Below, in pieces: positions 42,480 through 52,778 of a stretch of DNA of 64,000 nt. Both the position numbers and the translations under genes were made by a program. The stretch's first letter is position 1, and each line of letters starts with the position of its first letter. The DNA is taken from the NCBI GenBank assembly GCA_034509735.1, contig JACGWO010000007.1, forward strand, positions 22,782,046-22,846,045. Direction: 5' to 3'. The notes below the pieces were generated by a model. That model worked only from the letters and a program-made list of their open reading frames with translations. It had not been told where the DNA came from and searched no databases. This DNA is from Sesamum alatum (lineage: Eukaryota; Streptophyta; Magnoliopsida; Lamiales; Pedaliaceae).

Positions 42480-43677
42480 TTCGAGCAAGGTCCGTTTCTC
42501 CTTCCGTTCACTTGAGAATTCAACGTAGAACTCCTCTAAGTATTTTCCACACCAGACTATGGAGGAAAACTCTAATCTATTGCTAGATAGAAATGGAGAA
42601 AATGAAGAAGAAACACTTCCAAAACAACACTATCGGTTAGTGCCTTTTGGAATATTTTTAAGTTCAATCCTCTCCAAAAGGTATGAACACAAAAAGGAGA
42701 AAATTTGCAGAGATTTTTGAGTGTTTTAGGCTGAAAATTTTGTGCAAGTATCTCCCATACAAGTTATGTGCATTGTTTTTGTGTATGTAGTAAATTGAAT
42801 TCAAAATTCAACCTCCAAAATTAACCTCCAAGACTAACTTACATACACATGCACACTATCTCTTTATGAACCATCATGGCCTTCCTATGTGGCTCCTCAA
42901 CTTGCTCCAACCTCTAGAGCTTGGACTACAAACCATGGACCAATTTTGACCGATTTGATTTAATCAAATTAAATCAAGACCAACCAAGATCCATAGGTTC
43001 CAAATTAATCCAATTAATTTTAAACCTTATTGAAATCCAAAAGTTTATTTAATCCAATTAAATAAACATAAGCTCAAACACAAATTAATTAATCCAATCA
43101 ATTAATTAAATCAAAATCGATAAATTAATCCAATTAATTTAAAGGTTGTTAATCCAATAATTAACTAATCCAATTAATTAATTAATGGACCATCCATCAA
43201 ATGGATTTTTCAATAAATTATCCAATCATTTATTTTCTCCTTGAATTAATTTAATTCAATTAAATTAATTCGCTTCTTCTAGAATTAATTAAAAATTAAT
43301 TCTACTAACCCCATAGTGATTTGTGTGTGACTCATTAGGTTCACCCTCAGCTAGACTTGAGCTTGTGCCAAACACAATTGCACTGGCTAAGGCTTATAAT
43401 GAACGTATCCCAGATACGAACATCTCTTGCCAGACCCTAGATACAACCATCATATGCATGCGACTGCCATACAATGAAATACGACACTCATATAATGAAT
43501 GCAATCCTTAGTGCAAGTCTCTATAGGACCCTCGATGCCCAGTCTCGAGGTCCTCGACTTGGAACATTTCAGACCAACCCTCAGAAGTTGGTTTCATAGC
43601 TGTCATCCAATGCGCAGCTCAACTACATGGGTTATTCAATTGGTATGTAGGCATTTATTGTGACATTAAAACACCAT
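42480..43677 (-). repeat. Truncated 3' LTR of element E
   Basis: Matches the reverse complement of the full family E LTR at 52779-54990, but lacks about 230 bases at its left edge and its right end. It carries the conserved LTR block near 43322-43360. The right edge joins GAG at a shared TTC. Confidence 0.8.
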
Positions 43678-43928
43678 TTCTGGATCTCATTAGTCATGGA
43701 TGCCAGTAAGATGTTGCGGACCTTGCGATTGTCCTCCTGCCATTCATTGAACGTCAAACGCTCTTCTGACGAGGACCCCTCCAGCAAGATCCGAGGAAGA
43801 GGCTTATCCAGAACGTAAGCCTAGTTTTCGAAATCGAGGACAACCCTCAGATTTCGCAGCCAATCGTTATAGTTTGTTCCATCAAATTTGTTAGTCTCAA
43901 GAATTACAGCGAGTGAATTCTTAGACAT
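43678..43928 (-). pseudogene. Start of copia GAG, element E
   Basis: ATG at 43926-43928, then MSKNSLAVILETNKFDGTNY and NDWLRNLRVVLDFEN; a TAG follows (about 43823), then AYVLDKPLP and EDNRKVRNILLASMTNEI. It diverges clearly from elements B and C, so E is a different subfamily. Confidence 0.82.
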
Positions 43929-44984
43929 CTACATTCAAAATGTAAAACAAAAAAAATTAGTAGATTATTATAATATTGAATTCAAGTTAAGACTTGGTCT
44001 TCAGTCATTAACCCCTCCCACTATTTATTTAAAAAAGCCCACCACTCTCAAGTGGGGTTTTTGGGAAACCATTTCCTAGTGGGTTTGGAGTCCACAAACG
44101 CAATTTTTCCTTCCCTCGCTTTTACTATTCACATGGGAAAGGCTTTGTGGGAGGTATCCAATACCATTCTCATCCAATGAGATCCACAAGATATTTTTCC
44201 TTGCTTCTTCACATGATCCGGAGGACTCCAAGAGAATCATGTTACTCAGCGTTAGGCCCGACCCATCAACCAAATCATATCTCAACTGTCGCCCCCCACG
44301 ACTCGTGAGACAGGGAAACATGAGCATATTCCTTTGTTCATAACAATAATGCAGCTTTCTTTCAATCCAAAACATGCCACGACTCGTGAGACCACGCTTT
44401 AGATAAAAGTAGCTTTCTCATTACATTATTATGGATGGAAGGCTTGGAATAATCACACCATTTGATTTAATTCCATTTTGGACCTAATATTTACTTGGAC
44501 CATCCAAGTGACAGTTAATCATTTTATTAAGACCGAGACCTCATCATTATTAGTATTTTGCATGCTCAAGTTTTAAACATTTAATGTAAATAAGATGCAT
44601 TCCAAACACACCATACATCAAAGCATAAAAAACTTAAGCACATGCAAAATAAGCCTTGGACGCCCCTGTTAGGATGATCACAAGCCCAATCCTAAGTGGT
44701 CCGTTGAGCCCGTAGTGGATCAATGGTCAAACTAGGGTAGGCCTACACTATTACAATATTTACATCCCATTATCATTCTAATGGGGCCTTGTAAAGATTC
44801 CTCCTTTGTTCTTCTTGACCTTCCATCATGGGCTCCATCCGCCGGACCTTCATCTCCTTGGAAGCTTACATTTAATAAAATAAATCCTCACAACCTAATC
44901 TACTCTCACTACAACTTAAAAGAAACCCAATCATAAGTCGGGGGGAGTACATTAATAGAGAGGAAGAAAGCCTTAATATTGAAG
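43929..44984 (-). other. 5' leader of element E, GAG-proximal part
   Basis: Contains the paired CACGACTCGTG motif at 44297-44307 and 44378-44388, although most of the surrounding sequence has diverged from elements B and C. Ends where the family D LTR begins. Confidence 0.75.
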
Positions 44985-47041
44985 CATATATTATACATAG
45001 GGCATAGATAAAATGTAAATCTACAAAAGCGTAAGTAACCGTTATCTTTGTAGATTTCACGTGTGCGCGGCTACTTGCGTTGTTCCTTCTTTGAAATGTT
45101 CACAAAGTCCAAACGTATGGACTCTCCAAATGTGATCCACACCACACCAGAAGAAACTCACGTTCTCCTTGCTAGAAGAAAACGGATTTATGAAGGAATC
45201 GGTTTAAGAGAATAAATACTATGAATTAGTGTTCTCTTAGACCTACTTTGTTCTTCCTTTTTTATCTAAGATCAAACGAAGAACACAAGTGGGAGAGGGA
45301 GAAAGGGCCGAGAGTGAGAGAGAGGAGAGAAGCCGATTTTGCTTCTTCTTTTCTTAGAAGAGATGAATAATGATTCTCTTGCATAAGATGTTAGTATATA
45401 CTCATATATATACACAATTAATGTGATTATTGGAATATGTCTAGGTTCATCCAAGGATGTCCGGATACATCCCAATCAATCACCATTCATTCTTCAATTA
45501 AGCCTACCAACTTTTAAGGTATGATCAAATCATACCAAAAGGGAAGGGTTTGATTGGAGTTGATTTGTCTCTTTCCAAAAGAGATAAGCCAACCACCACC
45601 TAGCATGAAACATGGCAGAATTTTGCTTCCTCCAAGGGAGCATTTTCAGCCATGCTCAATATGGGAAGAAGTCCAACGTCTTTCTATTCCAAAATAGGAA
45701 TTAATTCTCCTCTCGGGTCAAAATTTAATGGACCGGGTTTTACCGTAATCCAATTACGACGAACCCAAAATTAAATCCAATTTAATGTCCACTTAAATAA
45801 TTCCCATTGATCTTTCAATCCAATCAAAAGATCCAACGTCTCAACTTTCCATATTTAATCGATAAATCCACTTTACCGATTAAACGAGGGCCCGATACAA
45901 TATCGGCCCATCCATCCAATGGATTATCCCTGTAATCCAATTACTTAATTTATCCTTCGAGATTGACTCCAAGTCAATTTCTCAACCTTTTCGGTGATTT
46001 GTGTGTGACCCTTTAGGTTCACCCTCAGTTAGACTTGGCCCCGTGTCCCACAAGGGCCCGTTACCATGGGTGGCCGTCTAGCAACGGTCCATGGCACTAG
46101 AGACTAGGTGAATGTTGGCGTAAACATTTAGGCGCCGATTCCATACGGGTACAGTCCTTCCGTCTATCATCTCCCGGCCTTAGTCTAGGGTATGGAATTG
46201 GGCGTCGGTTCCCATCCTTGACTAGGCATCTATGCTTAATACTCGAGACTACGCATGCTTCATTGCGTCGACACAGGAAACCATTCCCTGTTCGACCAAC
46301 CACTGTGGCCACAACTTTAAACAGCATGAACGTGTCTCCGAGTGCATAGGAGATACCTCTGTCACATACTGACAGGGGACGGATCTTCTTCTTGGAATCC
46401 ACCGTCCTCGCTACACATTTTGACTGCACTGGACAACGCTTATAATGATCATCTTACATAATGATCACCTCTCGCCAGATCCAAGATACAACCGTCCTGT
46501 GCACGCGACTACCATGGTTCCTCAAGTCTGAGGACTACTCCCGTACTATCGGAATGGGGGAAATTGAATCATACCGACCAAGCCTCCAAGGATTCCATAT
46601 GATGATCCCCGCGAGTCAGTCCAGTTGGCTTGGCCCCAGTCAACCAACCCATCAAGATCGCGTAGGCGTCCCACACCTGTCGTCGATGAAACACGACACT
46701 CATCCAATGAACACGACTCTTGATGCAAGTCTCAATAGAAATCTCGATGCCCTGTCTCGAGGTCCTCTACTTGGAATGTTGCAGACCCAACTCTTTATCA
46801 ATTGGTTTCATGACCACCATCCAATGCGTGGCCCAACTGTATGAGTTGTTAACCGTGGTCTGTGGGCTTTGTTGGATATAAGTAAAACACCGTTTTAATA
46901 TATGCAAAATGAGCGCAACAAAGTATGTACCATTGGTGAAGAATACTCATTTTATTCATCACATAATATTACATTACATCAAGTTGTCAAATATGTTACA
47001 AAACGCCAAACCTATTGGCTTTCTGGTCACCTATTCTAACA
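44985..47041 (-). repeat. Family D LTR inside the leader of element E
   Basis: A sister copy of the solo LTR at 37109-39835, without the mitochondrial insert and lacking its first 150 bp or so. It ends CTATTCTAACA. No primer site or polypurine tract adjoins it. The conserved 50-bp block containing GCAACGGTCCATGGCAC is intact near 46060-46115. Confidence 0.82.
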
Positions 47042-47443
47042 TGCACAGCGTTGTGCGCCCAACGCGCAGTGGCCACGCGGGCAGGACGCTTGCCTTCGCA
47101 CCCTGCCATCACGCACGCCAGCGGGCGTGCGCGCCCGACCTGCGCGCCTGTTTGCCAGTCACCGAGCGGTAGGGCAGCATGCAGACGGTTATGCCATTTT
47201 TCATTTTTTTTTTAATATTTCTCCTATAAAAATTGAACCAAAATCATGCATTTACAGAAAATCCAATTCTCAAAAATTCATGGATATCCATAATTTCAAA
47301 AGCAAAATTAACACATATTTTTTATACATATAATCATGCTAGAAAAAAACCATAAAACATGCTTTCCAAAAGCATTTTAAACACGTTCAACATGCTTAAC
47401 ACATTATAACATGTAAATCTTTAAAGCCACAACACCAAACTGG
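47042..47443 (-). other. 5' leader of element E, primer-proximal part with GC-rich island
   Basis: Begins with about 150 bp of GC-rich GCGC-type sequence (47042-47190), the shortest of the three islands, then AT-rich DNA up to the primer site. Confidence 0.75.
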
Positions 47444-47455
47444 GCTCTGATACCA
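47444..47455 (-). promoter_or_regulatory. Primer-binding site, element E
   Basis: Minus-strand TGGTATCAGAGC, one base from the LTR edge at 47457 (which reads TA instead of TG). Confidence 0.88.
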
Positions 47456-47456
47456 C

Positions 47457-48015
47457 TAAAAGAATCGGGTGCAGCCTGGGAATGCAACGGAAGCGTAAAA
47501 ATGTTAATTTAAAGCATAATTTAAAATGGATTCAAAGGGGTGATCCCTTTGAAGTTCCCGGGCGTTTGGTGTTTGTCAAAGCATAAATAAAATAATTAAA
47601 ATTATGGAAATGTGGCTAAAGGATTAAAATCAAAAGATACATAAAAACAAAAGGCTTCCATATGACGATTCCCACGAGTCAGTTCAGTCAGCTGACATCC
47701 TTATCAACTAACCCACTAATATTGCATAGACGTCCAACATCTGTCGTCGATGAAACACGACACTCATCCAATGAATGCAATCCTTAGTACAAGTCTCTAT
47801 AGGACCCTCGATGCCCAGTCTCGAGGTCCTCGACTTGGAACATTTCAGACCAACCTTCAGAAGTTGGTTTCATAGCTGCCATCCAATGCGCAGCTCAACT
47901 CATGGGTTATCCAATTGGTCTGTGGGAATTTGTTGTGACGTTAAAACACCATTTAATGTAATCAGTAAGCACAACAAACACATAGTTCCACGAATGAATA
48001 CTTACTATATTCATC
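47457..48015 (-). repeat. 5' LTR of element E, internally deleted and truncated
   Basis: Only about 560 bp remain. The first 195 bp match the family E end; a deletion at about 47650 removes about 1.5 kb including the promoter region. The right edge is cut at TATTCATCAA, where gypsy integrase begins. Confidence 0.78.
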
Positions 48016-48224
48016 AAGTACGACATCGCAAGTTCCAGGTCGAAGATCTGGTATTCGGGGGAGCTGACGCGACAGGAAACATTGTCAAACTGGACACCAA
48101 ATGGGTAGGACCGTACCAAGTAGTTGAGACAGCAGGAAGTGGAACTTATCTTGCAGAGAATGGATGGGAAGGAAGTACCATGCACGTGGAATATTGCTAA
48201 CCTCAAGAAATATTTTACTTGATG
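48003..48224 (+). pseudogene. gypsy integrase C-terminus
   Basis: Encodes VRHRKFQVEDLVF, KLDTKWVGPYQVVE and, after a frame change near 48180, WNIANLKKYFT followed by TGA at 48222-48224. This is the ordinary end of integrase in Tat-type gypsy elements, including the terminal NLKKYF. Confidence 0.85.
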
Positions 48225-48321
48225 CTTCGTAGTTCGTTTCAATGCTTTGTAACCTTAAATTACGGTAATGAAATGTCCATCTTTTTATTTACTACTTGTG
48301 TCGATTCTTTATTTAAAAAAA

Positions 48322-48655
48322 GAGGGGGATGGCCCCTCGCATTGATACTTTATTTAACAAGAGAGGGGGATGGCCCCTCAAATTGATACTTTACTCAACA
48401 AGAGAGGGGGATGGCCCCTCACATTGACACTTTATTTAACATAAGAGGGGGACAACCCTTCACGAGCCCCGAGCTATTGCTTTCTTGAGGCACACAGAAA
48501 AATACCCCAAAGCTATTGCTTCCTTGAGGCACATAAAAGAAGAAGGGGACGACCCCTCACATGCCCCGAAGCTATTGCTTCCTTGAGGCACATAAAAGAA
48601 GAGGGGGATGACCCCTCACCTGCCCCGAAGTTATTGCTTCCTTGAGGCATATAAA
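48322..48655. repeat. Tandem repeats in the gypsy 3' region
   Basis: Two unit types. The first, about 41 bp and four copies (48322-48460), starts with the hairpin GAGGGGGATGGCCCCTC. The second, about 64 bp and about four copies (48466-48655), starts CCCCGAAGCTATTGCTTCC and also contains the GGGGGATGACCCC hairpin. No reading frame. Confidence 0.85.
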
Positions 48656-48984
48656 AAAAAAATAACGGGATCATAAGCAACGTAGCATCAGAAACAATAA
48701 AATATCAAACTTTGTTAACATAGTAAAAGAAAAAGAGACAAACATCCTAAAAGTTCAAATTACAGAGTAAAATGGTGCTAACATCTAAACATATAGAATG
48801 AAAGATCCTAATTTATCCACGGTAGAAGTGGGAATCCCAGAATGGCCTTCACCTCATCCCAAGTCACCAAGAGGATCCCTAGCTCGATCAAGAGGGGAAC
48901 GCCAGCGATCACTTTCCACCTCCTCGAGGGGGGCGGAGGAGGGTTGCGAGACCTTTGAGCATTTTTCCTCTCACGGTCTGTCTT

Positions 48985-49140
48985 GAAGCGTTGAACATCA
49001 TGAAAGGTAACTTTCTTTCCTGCAAGGGATAACAAAGAATGAATGAGTTTGCAAGGAGAAGAACATCGTGAAGGATAACTTTCTTTCCTGCGAGGGACAA
49101 CAAAGAATGAATGAGATGGCAAGGAGAAAAGTTTCTAAGA
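48985..49140. repeat. Two-copy 72-bp tandem repeat
   Basis: A unit with GGTAACTTTCTTTCCTGC and AACAAAGAATGAATGAG occurs at about 48995-49066 and 49067-49138, with a few changes. Lies downstream of the antisense ORF on the minus strand. Confidence 0.75.
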
Positions 49141-49284
49141 AGAGGAAAAGATGACAAAAGACATAATCAAGTAATTCAATACCAACAGAAATTAAAGACT
49201 TGACATCAAGAAGTTGGTCAAACAACCCTACCCCAATAAATGACATGCGGAGCTCATAGACAAGATCAGGCATAAGAGGCGACT

Positions 49285-50364
49285 ACCCCCAAGGAGCCGC
49301 CAACCCCCAGTCTAGGTCTTTTACACAAAGAAATTTTTCCTTCCACGGACCTTTCAAAGAAGCACCCCCCTCCAAAAATTTACAACCACCACGGGGGTAG
49401 AAATAGAAGTAGGAATCGCTGGGACCTTCCTAAGCGTGAACAGAGTGTAGAATGCCTCGAAGGAGGGGATCAAGTTGAGATCCCTAAAGCATTGAAGAAA
49501 CCCCTCAAAGCATGTGAAGGTGTTTTGGGTAAATTGGCTGATGCTCAGAGTAGTGCGAGTAATTATCTCTAACAGAAGAGAATGAGGAGGAAGAGCGAAG
49601 CCTGAAGCAAAGAAGGACAAGTAGGCTGTGAAGAATTCCGAAGGAGGGTGCTTGATCCTATCACCTACACTAGGGAGAAGGAGGGTGAACTCAGAAGAGG
49701 GATTAACTTTGCTGTCAAGAACGTGAAACTCCTCAAAACTCGTACAACTATGGCAAAATTCAACATCCAGGATACGGCAACGAGATTTGGATTGGCGGGC
49801 TGACCACGACTGAGTTGCATCAATACCGGACTCATCTAAATTCTCCTCAAGAGGGGCAAGAAGATGGACAACCACATTTGAACTCGATCCTATAGAAATA
49901 TTTAGCGAATCAAAAGGACACATGGTTAAGTTCCTAATCATTTCGATAACCTCGAGATCGAAATCCACATCATCGGCAAGAGCAAAAGACATGGCAAGGG
50001 CATGGAGAGGCCCTCGGTCGAAATCCGGCCGAGGCATAGTGCCTCGGCCAGATTCGAGCGGAGGCGTGCCTCGACCAGGATTAGGCCGAGGCGGATTGCC
50101 TCGGCTTGATCCTGGCCAAGGCGATGCACCTCGGCCGGTAAATCGAGGCACCTCGCCTCGACAAGATTTGGGTCGAGGCGCACTGCCTTGACCAAATTTA
50201 GATCGGGGCAGCGTGCCTCGACCCGCCTCCGCCATGGCACTACTGGAGTGCGCCTCGACCAGATTTAGGTCGGGGCAGCGTGCCTCGACCCGCCTCCGCC
50301 ATGGCACCGCCAGAGCTCCCTCCGGCGCGGCGCCATGGCACCGTCCCTTGCGGCGTGCCTCCAT
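49285..50364 (-). CDS. Antisense extra ORF of the gypsy element (PF04195-like)
   Basis: A 336-codon minus-strand frame (49354-50364), opposite to gag-pol, between integrase and the 3' LTR. The N-terminal 120 residues are a low-complexity array of GRGxxPRP units. The C-terminal half has FFTAYLSFFASGFALPPHS, SISQFTQNTFTCFEGFLQ, LIPSFEAFYTLFTLRK and, in another frame after a GGGGGG slip near 49370, KGPWKEKFLCVKDLDWG. This order resembles the family called putative gypsy type transposon (PF04195). A minus-strand TATATAG at about 50492-50498 may be its own promoter. Tat-group elements are known to carry such additional ORFs; their role is not established. Confidence 0.65.
50010..50310. repeat. Degenerate short repeats and a 60-bp duplication at the start of the antisense ORF
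   Basis: Units of about 30 bp containing GCCTCGNCC repeat through 50030-50240. A longer piece (GGGGCAGCGTGCCTCGACCC followed by GCCTCCGCCATGGCAC) is present twice, at about 50202-50240 and 50272-50308. Confidence 0.75.
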
Positions 50365-50736
50365 GAACTTCCTCCTACAGTTTGATCACTAGACATATAT
50401 CGAACTAACGTTGGACGACTTTCCGATATCTGTGTGTACTCAAAAATAAAATTATAATAGGAGAAAGATGAGGGGAAGGGAAGAGGAGAGCTATATACCC
50501 AAACCAACACGTTGGGACATTTTTTATATTTTAGTTGGAGGTGATGACACGAATGAGGCAGGAGCAGAAGGAGAAATCAGAATGTCACTCAGAACTTATA
50601 AAGAGGTCAACAAGAATCCTAATATGGGAAGAGTTTGCATTAGAGGAAAACTGCTAAAGGAAGAGGTTGCATCAAATACAAACTGTTTATTGGAACTTTC
50701 AAATTTTCCCAGCGCATTTGGAAGTTGGGGGACTGC

Positions 50737-51086
50737 TGATGGTGACAAGATAAATCATATACTAAATTACCGAAATACCCCTGATCATGTGTGTAATTAC
50801 CATATTGCCAATAGTTAGTTATTATCCTTGTAAGTTAGTGGGGCGATGTAAATTACCAAGTTGCCCCTAATCTTTAAATTATATCTGTCAGATGATAGGG
50901 GTTGGGGGGTACATCTATCTTTGCGCCCACCCACTTTGATCTCCAATTTACTATAAATAGGACGTTTAGTCCATTGTAAAGATCACTTGTTACTTTTGGA
51001 ATAATAAGAAAGAGACGATTTTGGAGTTCTTAGCTGTGACGTGTTATTGTGCTTCGATCATACACCTCCCAGAATTCACCCCATCA
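50737..51086 (+). repeat. 3' LTR of the gypsy element
   Basis: About 350 bp, preceded by purine-rich GGAAGTTGGGGGAC. TATA box at 50951-50960. Followed by the duplication CGTTC. Confidence 0.88.
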
Positions 51087-51400
51087 CGTTCATAGGAAAA
51101 CTGCACCACCACCTCGTTACCGAGTTCCGAACGGAGGCGAAGGGCACATTTTAGCGGTACCGTGATATTATTAATCCGAATCGAACTGATTCATACCACG
51201 AAATATACCTTCCATTATCTTCGCCATCCAACCAAGCCCCCAAGCGCTCACCAATATAACGCACAATAGCAACCGTACGTTGACCATAGGGGAGATATAA
51301 ACATGGTCAAAAAAACGGACACTAGTCCAAATCTACCGGCAAAGGATCAGCCATTGGCGACAACGGCTGAATAACAACCAAGTTTCGGTCAACTAATGAT
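51087..51400 (-). pseudogene. L1 retrotransposon piece 5: ORF1 N-terminal region
   Basis: Minus-strand L1 ORF1 (DUF4283-type). From right to left: VDRNLVVIQPLSPMADPLPV, LPYGQRTVAIVRYIGERLGA, a degraded stretch, then ISSIRINNITVPLKCALRLR and ELGNEVVVQFSYE, which continues as ERLPNFC in piece 4. Two or more frame changes and stops. No L1-like sequence is visible right of about 51400, so the copy looks 5'-truncated there. Confidence 0.8.
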
Positions 51401-52778
51401 AATAGTTTTTATTTAGTTTATAAAATCCAAATATATTGCCTCCAAAAAGGAATATCCGTCAAGTCTGGTGCAATGTTGTATTTATACCGTTTTATAATTA
51501 AAAAATACTATTTCCATCTCTTCAATATTTTGGTTTGTTATTCTTTATATTATTTTATCAACTTTAACGTTTCTTTCAATATTTGAATTTTTTTTTCACT
51601 CAACTTCCACATTTCTTTATCTTTTCTTGTTATTGTCTCAATAACTTACTTCTCATATTTCTTTTAATATTATGAATCCAATAGAAATATATTTCTATAA
51701 ATAACAATTGATTCTTGTTTTAAAATAAAATTAATTAATTATAGACAAATAGGGGTGTCAAATGGATGGGTTGGGTCCAAGTGGGTCGGGTCCAAAATGG
51801 GTTGGGTTAGAATGGGTCCGAATCAATGGGTTCTAAGTGGGTCGGGTCTCAAATGGGTTGGGTCGAGTCAATGTAACTATTTTTTATATTTAATATTTAA
51901 AAGATAGAATTTTAGATAATAATAATAAGATGATGATATTTTTAATACAACTTGTAAATAATACGACTAAATTTGTATTATGTATTGTTTCTCGAAAGTA
52001 ACCATGTACATTAAAGATTTATTTGTTAAACTATAAAATGAAAGACTCGTAAGGTATACAAAAGTACTGCATTTTTCAAAATAAATCATGAAATGAATCG
52101 GATGCAATCAATTTCTCCATAATTATTTGTGAAATTGAGTTGTGGCTTTCAATCGTAATAATAATAGTTATCTTTCTTAATTGATCATACATGTTCATTA
52201 ATTATAAATTATGCTTAGATATTAATATTTGATGTATTCATTGAAAATCATAATATAATTGTATATTGTCGATTTATTTAAAAAAAATAAAAAAAAAATA
52301 ATTTTTCATGGAAACATATGAATTGCAAGTTTTGACTATTTTATAAAATACTTCACTTTTCTTTTGTTGCTCATTAATTTAAAAAATATTATTTTACTAA
52401 ATATATTTTGGAAAATTTGTTTCTCATAAAAAATGCGAAAAGTTAGAAATGGGAAGTAATTAGTGATATATAGTACAACTAAATCAACAATGAATCTAAG
52501 CAATTAAATTATTTGTTGAACCCATTTAAGACCCATCACCAATCCACATAAGATGGTGCCAAAAAAATTTAAGTCGAATTGAAACATACTTAATATGTTT
52601 TGGTAATTTTTTTCTTATAAAAAATGTGAAAGAAGTTAGAAGACCCATCACCAACCCATGTAGAACCCATAATGAACTCATGATTATAATTATACTAATA
52701 TCTTTCATAAATTCTATGATATTACTAAAATGAATTTTGATTGACTAATAGAATACTAAATATGAAGAACCCATTTAG
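51401..52778. other. AT-rich intergenic DNA with GGGTYGGGT words
   Basis: No gene. From 51749 a stretch beginning TAGGGGTGTCAAATGG holds repeated TGGGTYGGGTCC words (51770-51870), and complementary AACCCAT words appear at 52517-52790. This could be a worn non-autonomous DNA transposon of hAT kind, but matching termini were not found. Confidence 0.35.

Larger units (their letters stand above)
42480..48015 (-). mobile_element. Rearranged copia element E inside the gypsy element
   Basis: A minus-strand copia remnant with truncated LTRs at both ends: 3' LTR (42480-43677), start of GAG (43678-43928), leader (43929-44984 and 47042-47443), primer site (47444-47455) and 5' LTR (47457-48015). RNase H, RT and integrase are gone. 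A family D LTR interrupts the leader. No target duplication remains, because both outer edges are cut inside the LTRs. Confidence 0.8.
39876..51086 (+). mobile_element. Ty3/gypsy element (Tat/Ogre-like), plus strand, defective
   Basis: LTRs of about 370 and 350 bp (39876-40247, 50737-51086) begin TGA-GGTGACAAG and end CCCATCA. A perfect 5-bp duplication CGTTC (39871-39875 and 51087-51091) flanks the element. In order: primer region, Pro-rich GAG, protease-region relic, a second (archaeal-type) RNase H, a nested copia remnant, integrase C-terminus, tandem repeats, an antisense ORF and a polypurine stretch. The separate RNase H between RT and INT and the antisense 3' ORF are marks of the Tat group. 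RT and most of integrase are missing. Confidence 0.88.

Noticed and set aside
46461..46844. 127-codon plus-strand frame in the second family D LTR
   Set aside because: Not kept open in the sister LTR at 37109-39835; position and content are LTR.
48322..48655. CRISPR-like repeat array
   Set aside because: Units are contiguous tandem repeats without unique spacers, in the 3' region of a plant gypsy element.
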